In this document: positions 42,217 to 53,877 of the stretch, in pieces
Layout: each line of letters begins with the position of its first letter
Numbering within the stretch: position 1 is the stretch's first letter
Assembly (NCBI RefSeq): GCF_042100115.1
Contig: NC_091273.1
Location: 372,001-436,000, forward strand
DNA: 64,000 bases
Source: Alternaria dauci
Taxonomy: Eukaryota > Ascomycota > Dothideomycetes > Pleosporales > Pleosporaceae
Direction: 5' to 3'
The notes under the pieces: model-generated
Seen by the model: the letters and a program-made list of their open reading frames with translations, nothing else
What the model was told of the DNA's origin: nothing
The model's database searches: none
Made by a program: the position numbers and the translations under genes

Positions 42217-44523
42217 ATGATGTCAGAGGCCGAGAATGTTATGCCATGCGACCTCTGTAATGCTCTGCTGGATTTGTTCCAGGGAGTACGGAAGGAGCAT
42301 ATCGATGTTTCATCTTTCCAATCACAAAGCGCACTTGAGTGTAGCGAGCACACATTGCTAGTCCAGCAATTCACAAACTACACCCAGACGCCATTAAGGA
42401 AGAAGTATCCTCACTCCCAGAAAGATATGGGATTCTATTGCGGACAGAGCGTAGGAGAGGTCACGTTGACTGAATCACTGGAGAACCTGGGGATGTATTG
42501 GGAGCTCTTACTATGCCCGAGTACCGACGCCACGGAGGACTTGGCAAAAGGCGATATCCTGGACCCTGACTGGATTGATCTAACCAAAGTCAAGCAGTGG
42601 AAGTCTGATTGTCTCACCTCGCACAGGACCAAGTGCGACAACCCCATGAAAATCTGGAAGACTACGCCGGCGTGGCTCGTGGATGTCGAGTTGCAATGCG
42701 TCGTTCCCGGACAAGAACAAGCCACCTTTGTTGCGTTGAGTTACACATATGGAGACGATTTCAGTCCCAGAATGGATGCTGAGCTCCTGGCAAGGCTTCG
42801 AGAGCCTCATGCTTTTCAGAGCCCAGATGTAGCGTCGCAGATCCCTCGCACGCTCATTCATGCCATGTCTGTAACGAAAGAACTAGATGAGCGGTATTTG
42901 TGGGTCGACGCCTTGTGTATCGGTCACGACGATCCGGCAGAGACTGCTCGTCAGTTGACAATGATGGGGTCGATTTACGCCACTGCAATTCTGACCATTG
43001 TCGCTGCCGATGGACACGCTCCCAGCGGCATACCCGGTTTAGCTGGGATATCTGAATCAAGAGCTTTGAAGCAGAAAGTCTTCCCATTCGAATCACGCAA
43101 GATCATCGTTCGTGGTTCTAGAATATTTTCTCTAGTCCATGGATCAACCCCATACTTTTCGCGTGCATGGACGTACCAAGAACATCACCTGGCGAAGAGA
43201 AAGCTCTTCTTTCTGAATAAGTCAGCGCACTGGGAATGTCAGCATAGGCAGTCTCACGAAGAGCTCAAATCAGGTGCAGAGATAAAAACGTACATCGACC
43301 CACGACTTGTGGAAAGCCTCGACGGGTTCCCAGAATTACACTCGGTCAGTAACATGATTGGCGACTACAACCAAAAAGACCAGCGATACCCAGAAGATGC
43401 ACTCCCTGGCATTACCGGTATGTTGGCTGTGCTCAGTCGTTCCTTCGAAGGCGGCTTTCTGTTTGGCATTCCAGAAATGTTCTTCCATCGAGCGCTTGCA
43501 TGGAGTCCGTTGTGGCCGCATACGGAGCTTGAGCGGCGGAGGCGTTCTGACCGAGCAGGACAATTTACGCTACCAGCGGCCCAATTGCCGTCGTGGTCAT
43601 GGATCGGATGGAAGGGATTAGTGACTCTTGGTGATGAAGCAGCTAGGATAAATGACCTGCGCGCCACGATCGAAGAGACTTATCCTATGGTGGATTGGTA
43701 CACTGCTTCGTCGCCTACGGCGAGTGCGTCTGAACGTCGGCTTATTCGCTCCAATTGGTACGAGCACCGCGACGAATGGAAGAGTGGAAACGTGAAGCTA
43801 CCTGGTTGGACAGCGGTGGAAATGGAGAATGACATAGGTACGTACAAAGGCGAGCCACGCATCTTTCCAGCCGGATGTGGAGGCCGGGTGTGTCGCCACG
43901 AGAACATGGTGGACAACAAAGACCACGGTCCAACCAACGATTGGTATTTCCCGTTTCCGGTCCCACAGATTTCGAGCGCAACGGAAGCTTCGATGCCCGA
44001 ACAGACCCCATACTTGTTCAGTCGAACGCAGCGTAGTTTTGTCCTTGGGCAGAGGGATAGTCGCACCCGGGACGACCCGGAAGAACAGACGATCTTTACC
44101 ATTGCTCTTTGTGATTGTTCGAGTGGACGCTCAGTCGGCACGCTCCAGTTGCATACTAGAGAACAGCTGAGGCTGTTCCCTTTCTCCAAAACTGCGCCCA
44201 CATCAAACCAGGACCCCCACGAGGATTACTTGGAGCGCCGCATGGCCTTCAGAGATAGGAAGATCATGGCCATAGTTGCGGATACAGCGGATGAGAACGT
44301 GCCCAAGATTGAAATCGTCGCTGTGAGCATGACTAGATTTTACATCAAGACTTGGAACCCAGACACTATGCGCTCCGAAAAGCCCTTCCACGTTGACGAG
44401 GTAGTCAATGTTCTTTGGGTAGAGTGGGAGAACGATATTGCGTATCGCAGGGCTGCTGGCTATGTTGGAAAAGAGGACTGGGAGCAGCTTGAACGCGAGG
44501 ACGTTGATCTAGTTCTCGGCTAG
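42217..44523 (+). CDS. HET-domain protein with N-terminal cysteine motif
   Basis: Single exon, 768 residues from the first ATG at 42217; the frame is open upstream but without ATG. The first residues contain MPCDLCNALLD, a CxxC that may start a zinc-binding or small recognition domain of about 150 residues, as in many HET proteins. The HET core follows: FVALSYTYGDD, LWVDALCIGHDDPAETARQL and IYATAILTIVAADG, then the arginine/aromatic motif SRAWTYQE, and later LPSWSWIGWKG. The C-terminal ~250 residues are soluble and unassigned. It is convergent with the PRISE-type reductase 66 bp away. Confidence 0.9.
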   Translation: MMSEAENVMPCDLCNALLDLFQGVRKEHIDVSSFQSQSALECSEHTLLVQQFTNYTQTPLRKKYPHSQKDMGFYCGQSVGEVTLTESLENLGMYWELLLCPSTDATEDLAKGDILDPDWIDLTKVKQWKSDCLTSHRTKCDNPMKIWKTTPAWLVDVELQCVVPGQEQATFVALSYTYGDDFSPRMDAELLARLREPHAFQSPDVASQIPRTLIHAMSVTKELDERYLWVDALCIGHDDPAETARQLTMMGSIYATAILTIVAADGHAPSGIPGLAGISESRALKQKVFPFESRKIIVRGSRIFSLVHGSTPYFSRAWTYQEHHLAKRKLFFLNKSAHWECQHRQSHEELKSGAEIKTYIDPRLVESLDGFPELHSVSNMIGDYNQKDQRYPEDALPGITGMLAVLSRSFEGGFLFGIPEMFFHRALAWSPLWPHTELERRRRSDRAGQFTLPAAQLPSWSWIGWKGLVTLGDEAARINDLRATIEETYPMVDWYTASSPTASASERRLIRSNWYEHRDEWKSGNVKLPGWTAVEMENDIGTYKGEPRIFPAGCGGRVCRHENMVDNKDHGPTNDWYFPFPVPQISSATEASMPEQTPYLFSRTQRSFVLGQRDSRTRDDPEEQTIFTIALCDCSSGRSVGTLQLHTREQLRLFPFSKTAPTSNQDPHEDYLERRMAFRDRKIMAIVADTADENVPKIEIVAVSMTRFYIKTWNPDTMRSEKPFHVDEVVNVLWVEWENDIAYRRAAGYVGKEDWEQLEREDVDLVLG

Positions 44524-44589
44524 GACGATATCCGATGCAGTGTGTTTTTTTTGGAAATACCACCTCTTTTTCGCCCTTGTTGATTCAAC

Positions 44590-45905
44590 TTACGGTATAA
44601 TCTTCGCCTTCCTCATCCTATCAAACACACTTCCCCACGTCTCCTTCGTCCCCCTCTCCTCGGTGAATCCCGTTCCACACATCTTGCTCATATCAAAGTG
44701 TCTATCAAAGTCAAACTTGGTCATGAGCATCTCTTCAGCAATCTGCATGCCACGACCACCATCCACATGTCCACTCTGCAACCCGTACTGCTTCTCCATG
44801 CCCAGCCAAGTCTCCTTGTTATCGCTGATGAACTTTCGTATATCGATAGGAGTTGGGGCCGGTCCGCTGGCCTTGAGACCAAAGTAGGAGCATAGTATAG
44901 GCCACTTCTCCTCCCAGTTCGAGGGCGTTTTTGAGTCGGCGACGTTGAAAGCTTCTCCTTTCTTCGGCTTGGCGAAGAGGGTGAGGTGGATAGTCTGGCG
45001 CGCAATCATATCGCTGCTGCTATCATTGCTCAGCGCCTTCCAGACTCCTTGTGTGCCAGGGAACGGGCAATCCGCTCCCTCGCCGTATAGTTCCTTCCAC
45101 AGAGCCAGATAGAGACCCATTGTCGTAGCAAGCGAGTATGCATTCTGGTTCGGGACGTAGCCGACTATGATATCTGGACGAGTCTCGATCCAGCTCCACT
45201 TCTTGTCCTTGGCGTATTCGGTGATCCAATCGTTTTGTGCGTGGTAGAAGAGCATCTCGGCGTACGGGCTGGGTATACGGGGGAAGGTTTCTTTGAGAGG
45301 AGGCGGGGGGAGCTTGGGGCCGGTCGTGCCTGCTGGGGCGGTTTCGTCGTACCATGGGAGCGCGGCGAGGAGGTGGACGCCATCTGATGTGTGTTAGTCT
45401 CATAACGTCCGATATCTTAAAAGGAAGGAGTGAGGCCTTACAAACTTTGGTGCCGATTTGCAACACGACATATTCCAAAGCGGGACATAGTTTATCCATG
45501 GCTTTGACTGTCTTGGAAAACATCTCGACTGCCTCTTCCAGTTCCTTTTGCACGTCCAGGCCCGCTTTGTATGCAAGATAGTATACGTGCGTCACCTCGC
45601 CAATATCAGGTAGCTTCTCCGTCAGCTCCTTCTCGAGACCCTCCTGGCTACGGGCGAGCAGGTCGATGCCGGAGACGAGGTTGAGGCGCGAGTCCTCTGG
45701 CCATTGTGTTTGCAATGGGGTAAGCGGGCGGTTTGTGAGCGCATGGACGCGCTTCCAGGTGTTCTTCCCGGGGTAGTCGGAGAGGATCTCGTTGACGAAA
45801 GACCACCCTGTTCAACCACTGTCAGCATGCAGTCCATTACGGTATCCAATGGCTCTACTGACCCGTCACGCCAGAGGCACCAAACACAACAGCTGACTTT
45901 GACAT
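44590..45905 (-). CDS. PRISE-type NAD(P)H reductase (iridoid-synthase / progesterone-reductase-like SDR)
   Basis: Exons 45905..45863 (43 nt), 45807..45442 and 45383..44590 give 400 residues. The cofactor motif FGASGVTGW spans the first intron (residues 9-17). THVYYLAYK follows, and the second intron joins QIGTKVYGVHL, holding the catalytic Lys and an aromatic residue typical of the PRISE group. RPDIIVGYVP, with the active-site tyrosine, comes later. Members reduce enones or activated carbonyls; fungal relatives occur in secondary-metabolite clusters. Substrate unknown. It lies on the same strand as the MFS exporter, EthD and alcohol dehydrogenase genes. Confidence 0.88.
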
Positions 45906-46632
45906 TGTTGTTGGCAGAAAGCGACTGCGATAGCTTCAGGAGAAGCAGAGAGACGAGATATCCATGCGGCGTCGTCCAGCTAGTGAGACTACATGCTGTC
46001 TCCTTGCACGGCACACCGGTCTGGAAGGTGGGGTTGCGGCTGCGACAGTGGAGACATGGAGTCGATACAGGCATTCCTTGCAAGGCACATGTTCCAGTCT
46101 ACTCGCCGTGTGCTAGAAGCCCAGCTACTGATATCCAGACGTGTTGTTCATGCTGCATAGTGACTTTTCGTCGGCCACTCCCGACTGTAAACACCATATG
46201 CGCTTTTCTTTAGGCCCCGCGTCGCATCGCGAACAACAGTCTGAGACGAACGGTTTTTTCAACGGGCCGTCAGCTAACCGTCGGTCGTAGTGCTGCCGCA
46301 GAAAGCAACCGAAAACTTAGCCGTCCCGTCAAGACAACTTAACCTTTTTTGGACGCGTCAATGACTCATGGCTGGAGAGGTGGAAGATAGGGGACTGTCG
46401 GGTATTGATCACGACTGTCCGGCGCGTCAATGTCAAGAATTTGGGGTTGAGAAGAGAGATGAAAGAAAAGGGCGGGGTGAGGCGATTGCGCAGGGACCGG
46501 CGACGCGATAGGGCCAAGCTTATGCCTGACGCGTCTGCACCCTCTCTGGTCTTCATCTCCACACCACCATTGTATCGGAATGCCAAATGACTGCAAAGCC
46601 ACGTTCTTCATTCAGCTACAGCCTACCGATAC
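45906..46632. other. Intergenic, no gene seen
   Basis: 727 bp upstream of the PRISE-type gene and downstream of the MFS gene. It should contain the reductase promoter. Open frames on both strands around 46330-46600 look random. Confidence 0.45.
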
Positions 46633-48478
46633 TCAGTGGAACTCGTTCTTGTCTGCATACACGTCATTCTCGAGGAAGACCTCCACCTTGTCCGTCATCT
46701 TAGGTGTCAGATCTTCGCAGTACAAGATACAAAGCAGTCCCACGATGCCGAAACTCAAACTGCTGAGTGCGACAACCTTCAACGCGTGCGCGTAGCTCCA
46801 TTGAAACGCCAAAGAAGCCGCACCCAGAGCCTCGGCCGTCGTCCCTGGCACTTCCGCGATAGCTGCAGCTCCCAGAGGAAAAGCTGCGAGTAAAGCCTGC
46901 GCATTCTCCAACGACATGCCTGCCCTTATAGCTGCAGTCGGAACGGTAGCAGCAGCGCGCGTGGCTTGTGTGTTGGTGAGAATCGTCGTGTAAATAGCTT
47001 GCGCAAGCGACCCTCCTGCGTAACGAGCCATGCCTGCCAGGCCGCCAGAGAAGCCGAGGTCTTGCTGCGGCACGCCGAGTTGGGTAAAGGCAATGGACTC
47101 GTACTGCGCCCATCCGAAAAACGACGCGTTGATGCAGCAAAATGCAATCATCAGGCTCTGATTAAATGGGGTCACAAGACCCATGAGGGCGCCAAACAGC
47201 ACCATGCCAGTCCAAGTACCGATTAACGTCCACTTCCAGTGTCCTAGCACGTTGCCAAAAGCCATCAGGCACAATGATCCGAAGACCAGGCCGACATTTG
47301 GTGGTAGCGTGAGTAGCAGTTCTGTACTCCGAGACACGTTCGGGCCCAGGTAGAAAACATTCACCATGGTCGGCCAGATGATGTTAACCGAGTAATAGAA
47401 CATGGTTACGATGAATGCGACAATGAATGGCGCCGTGAACTCTCTCCCCTTATGGCTCCGGAACAAATGTGGTGGGCAGAGCTTGAATCTGGTGTTGGAT
47501 AGCGTCTCCCAAACTCCGAAGGCGGCAATCAGCACCAGCCCGACTACCATGGGGGCTACAACGGTGACGTCTGAACTCGGCTTGTACGTGGTGTTTACGA
47601 TGCCAACAAGTGTGAGGCAGATGCCCGGAACGATAAGCGCAGTGCCCACATAGTCAAGGCCCCGGACAGCTTCGTCCCACGGGACGCCTTTGGGATGCTT
47701 CGGCGGCTTGTAGAAGAGGAAAAGGGATGCGAGGGACATGATTTGGGCAATGAGACCAGCCCAGTAGACCCATTGCCACGCATTGACATCGATGGCGTAC
47801 TGTGGATTGATTGTCAGTCGTTACAAGACACCCTTTCAAGCTTGCCACTTACTCTCCCAACGATAGGGCCAATTATGACGATGAGGAAGACAAAACCGTC
47901 CGAAAGACAGATGCCAATGTGTCGAAACTTGTTTGGCAAGAGTTCTGTCACAGTCAGATCGCCTGGCATGCGCACGATACCTCAAGTCACTCACCAGGAA
48001 TGCTGCACATCGCCATCTGTGCAAACCCGCCTCCAAAACCAGTTATCGCCAATCCCGCCGTAAAGTGATCTGCCCCCTTTGCCGTCGCGTTAACGACAAA
48101 CCCAACGCAACAACACGCATTACCAAACAATAAGAACCACCTCCTCCCAAAGAGATCAGAGTTTGCGCCCGCAATCAGGAAGCCAATGGCATTCGCTGTC
48201 GTGTACGCGGGGATATACCATGCGCTCGATGTAGGATCATCGAACTGGATAGCGAGCCGCGACATCATCGCAGCGGTTGTGGGTACCGGCCAGAAGGAGA
48301 GACCAAATGTTGACGACAAGACAAAGATGACGAACCATGTCTTTGGCGTTATTGTGGTTGTATCTTGAGACACGAGTGTCTCCGGTGGTGTTGTCACGAC
48401 GGATTCGATTTGCTCTACGTCTGTTTTTTCCTTTGACGAACGGCGCATGTCGCCTTCGTAGATGGCTGTTATTGCCAT
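46633..48478 (-). CDS. MFS transporter, TRI12 / siderophore-exporter-like
   Basis: Exons 48478..47995, 47944..47853 and 47799..46633 give 580 residues, as expected for 14-helix drug:H+ antiporter-2 type transporters. A ~45-residue soluble N-terminus precedes the first helix; the motif GANSDLFGRRW (MFS motif A) lies between helices 2 and 3; and the first intron joins to ELLPNKFRHIG, typical of the TRI12-like group. At least a dozen hydrophobic segments follow. A plasma-membrane location and export of a small molecule are likely. It sits among accessory-metabolism genes, which suits a self-protection or product-export role (inference). The start is the first ATG in frame; codons before it lack an ATG. 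Confidence 0.9.
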
Positions 48479-49127
48479 GGTGATATGGTGATAGGGAACA
48501 CGCTCAAGGCACCAATGTGTAATTGAGCAGGACAATCGTGGCAAAGAGACCCTTCACTGCTTGGATATATTCTTCACCGGGCTGATCATGTCGGCAAGTC
48601 ACACGTGGTAAGCAATCACATCCCTGATATCCTGGATTCGACGTCCCCGCATCTCGGATATGCAGAAACAAAGATAATGTTTTTAGTTGACTTCTGCTAT
48701 TGGCTTAAGCGCGCCATTATCGCCATTAGATCGTCGTACATTTTCATAATCCGGGGTAGTGGGTGTGGAAGTGGGTATCCGGGGTTAGGTGCGGAGAAGA
48801 TGAGCGCTGGGTCGTGGCGCTTGACTAGAGTTGCGCCCAAACAATCAAGGGGCGAGCATCATCTTCGCCTGGAATAACGTTTCCGATTGAACTTGCCCAT
48901 GTTTGTGAAAGCTGGATTCCAGTTTCCATGGTTTGATCTTTCGCTAGCAAAGATGATCGGCTGTCACACGTGCTAGAACATGGCGTATCGCGTAGTCCAT
49001 GCCAGTGGTGGAGAAGCATGGGATCACTATAGAGCTGAAGATTCAAATGCTTAGCACTATTCCACGCCAATTACTGCAATGGCGTAGCACCGCCGGTTCC
49101 AAGGCTACCCCTAGGGCGCTCTCAGAT
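48479..49127. other. Intergenic, no gene seen
   Basis: 649 bp upstream of the MFS start and downstream of the EthD gene. It should contain the MFS promoter; nothing else is recognised. Confidence 0.45.
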
Positions 49128-49785
49128 CTACGCAGCCTCTTCACGCGTAATCCCATCCGTAGTATCGCAATCAGGAATCGCTTTTCCAAAGCAAATCATA
49201 TCGTGCCTAGCCGCATCATCGTCATCAGCAATGTATCCACACCACCCAACCAAATCGAAAAGAAACCAAAACTCACCCAGCCATGACCTGAATCCCCTTC
49301 TCCAGATCCATAAACTTCTCCGCATCCGACATAAGCGCAGCCCGATATTCCTCGCTCCCCACAAACGCCTCCCAATCTTCCCACTTCCGCACCCAGATCT
49401 GACTACACGCATCGTAGTCTAGTACCTCCATGCCCAGTTCTTTTAGTTTGCCTTTTAGGCCGGGTGACTGGTAGAGTTGGACGTAGCGAGCTATCTTTAC
49501 CGCGTGGAATTTCTTGCAGGCGACGGTGAGGTCGGAGTGGACGTGGTTGTAGTGTTTTTGGAAGAAGGCGTCGGTTACGGTGGGAGATTTGCGGAAGAAG
49601 AAGGAAAGCTTAATGCAGGCTAGTGGAGGGATCAGAAAATGACGAGGAGGGAATGAGAGTTAAGGTAGTGGACTGACGCTGGTAGTTTTCCTGTGCGTCC
49701 CACGCAAACTGTGGGTACGAGAATTCATGCTGTTGAGGTGTCAGTGATGCATTCGGGAACGAGAAGGCGTGAACTTTACATCCAT
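49128..49785 (-). CDS. EthD-domain protein with 6-nt first coding exon
   Basis: Small ferredoxin-like-fold protein of the EthD group; fungal members act as dehydratases, decarboxylases or cyclases in polyketide tailoring. Exons 49785..49780, 49729..49678, 49619..49277 and 49206..49128 give 159 residues. The conserved core reads FFFRKSPTVTDAFFQKHYNH and HSDLT, ending near DLEKGIQVMAG and a short tail. The first exon is only ATG GAT, in good context (ACC before the ATG), with GTAAAG donor, CTGAC branch and CAACAG acceptor. Without it the second exon has no in-frame ATG. Alternative: the true first exon lies further upstream. Confidence 0.78.
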
Positions 49786-50340
49786 GGTTTTGTAGACCAT
49801 CTTCACATACAACTAGGAGCTTTGTCAAAGGGCTGGAGGTCTTGAGGTAGGCGATGTATGCGACCTAATGTACCTGGACATCTTACAAGTATAGTCACTA
49901 GAAGGGGCCATGCATAACCGACTGGAGCCAAACACGGAGACCTAGGTCAACATGCGGGGTTGACGGAGAGCTGATGTAACTAGCGGTAGTCTCGACAAGA
50001 GCCAATTGTCGCCCCTCTGTAGGAATTGTTATCGAAGATTGCAGTGTTTGCGTCCCAGCACCCAACGTCATGACGAGCATCCTTTTACTTGCGAATTCTC
50101 TTATTTAAGAGAACCTGTTCGTTTAGATTGTTAAGAATTGTGGAAGTTGTAATTGGCTTAAGCTGATGCGTCATCGCAGTACTATAGGATAAAGTGGATG
50201 AAGAAGAAATGGATGAATCAGACACGTCATGACGACACAGCGCGCAATAACACTTTACGACCCAGCGCATCCACAGTATGCTTCATGCGACAACAAGAGC
50301 GTAGTGGAAACATTTCCACTATATCAATCAGATGAAGACT
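49786..50340. other. Intergenic, no gene seen
   Basis: 555 bp upstream of the EthD gene and downstream of the alcohol dehydrogenase. Expected to hold the EthD promoter. Confidence 0.45.
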
Positions 50341-51459
50341 CTAGAAAACAACAACCTGTCTCTTTTCCGCTTTGCCAGCCTCCATATCAGCAACCATCTG
50401 CGGCAAGTCATCGATCCTGCGGAACTCGACTTCTGGCTGTATACTATGTTTGCCCGTAAAGTCGACCGCCTTCTTCATCCGCTGCGGAATACCCGTGCTA
50501 TCGGCCTTGATGCGATACCGGCCCGTAGTCAAATCAAATGTGTTGATAAAGTCAAGCCCTTTCGGCGCGATACCAATGACCATGAGGAGTCCACCTGTTC
50601 TCAAAACATCCGGCGCGCCTGCGTATGCTGCATTCGATGCGCTGTAGACAGCTGCAGCATGACATCCTTTACCGCCAGTGAGTTTCTTGATCTCTTCAAG
50701 ATAATCCTTGTTCTTCATGGAATTGAAGACAGCGTCTGCGCCGACCTTCTTCGCCACATCGAGTTGGTTGTCATTGATGTCGAGACCAATGGTCTTGATA
50801 TCCATCTGCATCCTATCAGCTCTTGGTTGGTGACGTATGCTTGTATGTAAACCCACCGCTTTCGCATACCGTATAGCATACTGGCCCAAGCCACCGCATC
50901 CAATCACCGCCAACCAATCTCCTGCTTTCAACTCGCAACTATCCACCGAATGGAATGCTGTGATACCTGCGCAGAACAATGGCGCAGTCCTACTCATATC
51001 GAGATTCTCGGGCAATTTGATAGCGTTCTGCCAATCTACGACCGCATACTCGGCGAAATATCCATCTACTACAAACCCCTGCAACTTCTGGTTACCCGTC
51101 TCGCATCGCAGGTTGTGAACCATACATCCGTCGCATTCAAAGCAAGCGCCGATAAAATAGTTGAAGCCAATCGCGTCGCCGACTTGGAAGCCTTTGTCGC
51201 TGGCCTCCTTGCCGATGGACTCGATATAGCCGACTCCTTCGTGGCCCAACGTCACGGTGTAATCCGGCCTCATATCCATGAGGAGGTCAGAGTGACATAG
51301 CGATGCAGATTGTATCTTGACCAAGAACTGGTTTGGTGCTTCGGTCGGTTTTGGAACATCGTTCACAACGACCTTTTTCTGCTTGCTAGAGGTCGCATGA
51401 GTTCGATGTAATAGGAAACGCGTTCTGCGCACTTACGGATCCCACTGGCCGGCTTTCAT
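50341..51459 (-). CDS. Zinc-dependent alcohol dehydrogenase (MDR family)
   Basis: Exons 51459..51437 (23 nt), 51385..50857 and 50805..50341 give 338 residues. Catalytic zinc ligands are visible in SLCHSD, GHEGVG and LFCAGITAFHS; the structural zinc site is CFECDGCMVHNLRC; and the cofactor motif is GCGGLGQYAIRYAKA. The second intron has a GTGGGT donor and GATGCAG acceptor and restores YAKAMDIKTIGLDIND. The starting ATG comes from the short first exon (MKAGQWDP). Predicted NAD(H)-dependent alcohol/aldehyde interconversion in the cytosol. It is the last of four same-strand accessory-metabolism genes. Confidence 0.9.
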
Positions 51460-51939
51460 GATGATGGAGTCTTTTGGTAAGGCTTGAGGCCTAGGAAGAT
51501 TTCAATTAATGGTATATATACCTATTTTACACCCCTCACGCATTCGATGCAATAGAATGACAGATGCGACAGAACTGGAAAGACCACATGGGTCGTGCTG
51601 CGAGTCATCCCGCTGCATTGAAAGCATGTTCGCTGACTTGTCGTAAGTAAGCCATGTAAACGGAAAAAGTTGGCCGAAATTGTGCGCTGGCTAAGACTTG
51701 TGGCTAGAGGTGAAGCTTGTGAGAGGTACCAGGTGCGGGGAAGACGAAGCGGGGTAAATTACTCCAAGCGAAGACCTTGACTGAGCTCCCACGATGCCGG
51801 CTTTTGATCACATTAACCTGTAATACTGAAGGGACATACTGCACGAGACTGATTTGGCAAAGGAGTGTCTTGTGTTGTATCTGCTGGAGGCTAGCTAACA
51901 TAGGGCTCGCGTGACGTCACGCCAGGACACTATTCCCAA
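51460..51939. other. Intergenic, no gene seen
   Basis: 480 bp: upstream region of the alcohol dehydrogenase and 3' flank of the MACPF-type gene. Nothing else recognised. Confidence 0.45.
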
Positions 51940-53877
51940 TCAAGCGGAAGGCACGAAGAACCAAAACCTTTGGTAAGGCCTCGGGTTCTCGATATCGCTC
52001 TGGTCCGCTGCATACACCCTTATGTAGTTCCTCGTTGACACCTTGCTGACTGCGTACATCTGCATGGCAAATTTTTCGACACGTTCCGGGAAGATCCAGA
52101 AGTGACTCAACTCCTTGTAGCCATCGACGCTCGTCGCGCGCTCGCCAATCAGACAAATGTATTCTTCGCCGTTGGTCTTCTTTCCAAAAGAAACCACCTC
52201 AGTGCCGATCAAATCGCCGAAGTCGAAGGCCGGGAAAGTGAAAAGGTGCTCCGTGCTCGAACCCTTTGAGGGCAAGATCATGTCGGTCCAGTAATCGTCG
52301 GTGTTGGGTATGACCTTAGATTGGGCATGGAAGAGCTGGGTCTGGATTGCGTTCTACGAAGATAAGCAGTTAGCTTGGTATGCTAAAAAGGGACGAGATA
52401 GCATGGGAGAAGGAAGGAAGGAACTCACAAGCACCTCAAGGCGGAAAACGTCCGGTTTCATATGGTCGGGTGTTTCCTTTGCCACCTCGGGGTGTTGAGC
52501 GATAGTGTTGACCCTGTTACGTATGTTTTCAAAAATGCCGATGGCCTGGTTCGACAATTGGGTCTTTTGTTCGGAACCGCCCTTGAACTTGCCAGCCGGC
52601 ACTATGGAGGTCTCATCAGCCAAGGCATCCGATGTCTGCGAGTAAACCTACCAGCCTTTATCATTGTTTCGGTGGCTGTGTACAGCGAGAAATCCTTGAA
52701 GAGCTCCCAGGACTTTTCAAAGCTGTTAGCATGAGCAGTGTTGAACCAGTAAGCTTCGGCTCACCCTCAAACTCGCTACCTGGTAGTCGAACGGAACGAA
52801 ATAGTTCTCGAAGTTGGAGAGATTCCTGTACTTTCCCAACACCGCACTATACCACCCCACATTAGCCTTTACTTTCACGTCGTATCTTCCAGAACAGGGA
52901 ACACTTACAATAGGAGATAAGAATGCTTTCCTGTATCCGCGTCCTTATAGAACTGGTCTGCTTTGGCCTTGACAGCCAGAAGGTCAGAGCTCTCTTCAGC
53001 CTTGGCAGCATACCCTTCTCCACTAGCACCGTTCTTGTTGGTTCCCGTGGACTCGATGATAGTGATCTTGACCGAAGCGTTTCGTTTGATGGAGCTGACT
53101 GCTGACTCGACCTCTTGCGTAACCTTCCCGGAAACGCCATACATAGTCATTGCCAGTTCAGCACTGTTGGCCAATGAGTTAGCATGATGATGATAATGAC
53201 AAACGAATGGGAAGCTCTGGTATCTGGGCAACTCTGGAGACTTACGACTGCTTGAGCTCACTGGTTTCAGACGCGTTCTTCCCTGTGATAGAGACACGAG
53301 CATAGAAATGACCGCCCTTGATAAAGTCGGCAATGAAACGGTCACCATATGTCGCTTGTGGGTTGCTCGTCTGAATCTTGTTGAAAGAATGCTTGTCGAG
53401 CACGCTGACCTGGTGCTGAACTAAGACTTTGACTTCATATGTCAAAGTGCTGCTCTCAAACTATACGCCACTTAGTCTCTGATGGTTGGAGTAATGAGTG
53501 CTTGTACGTACCTCGCTACGATCGAGAATGCTGACATTGACATTGCCGCTTTGACCCCATCCAGAGACAGCGGCGCCAGCACTGATCTTCATACTCTTTG
53601 CTATCTTTCTGATACCAGCATGTAAGCAAGTTGCACTCGTTGGGGAAAGATGGCATTCTTACTCGTATTCTTCGACGAACTCGGAATAATACTCTCGCGT
53701 GAATGCGGGATCTTTGTCCTCGTGACGGCTGACAGTGACTGCATCTTTGACACAGAGCGATTGCAAGTAGGTATTGTAGCTTGAAGAACCTTCAGCCTAT
53801 CGCCATTCTGTCTCGGAAGATATGACTCACCCTTGGCCATGTTGCATGCCTGACTTGTACGGAACCACTTCGCCCAT
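51940..53877 (-). CDS. MACPF-type protein (candidate pore-forming component)
   Basis: Nine exons: 53877..53831, 53779..53663, 53608..53512, 53460..53246, 53163..52909, 52846..52765, 52712..52652, 52601..52429 and 52353..51940. All eight introns (49-82 nt) have GT-AG ends and keep frame, giving 486 residues. Near residues 125-137 is YGDRFIADFIKGG, which fits the membrane-attack-complex/perforin signature (aromatic-G-x-x-aromatic, six residues, GG) with changes at the usual Thr and His. A Ser/Ala-rich helical region follows, as in the membrane-inserting helices of the fold. No signal peptide is visible. Size is close to pleurotolysin B and other fungal MACPF partners. An aegerolysin gene lies 2.6 kb away, divergent, which supports the assignment. 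Start chosen at the ATG in exon 1; an in-frame-independent ATG at 53960 lacks family resemblance. Confidence 0.8.
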
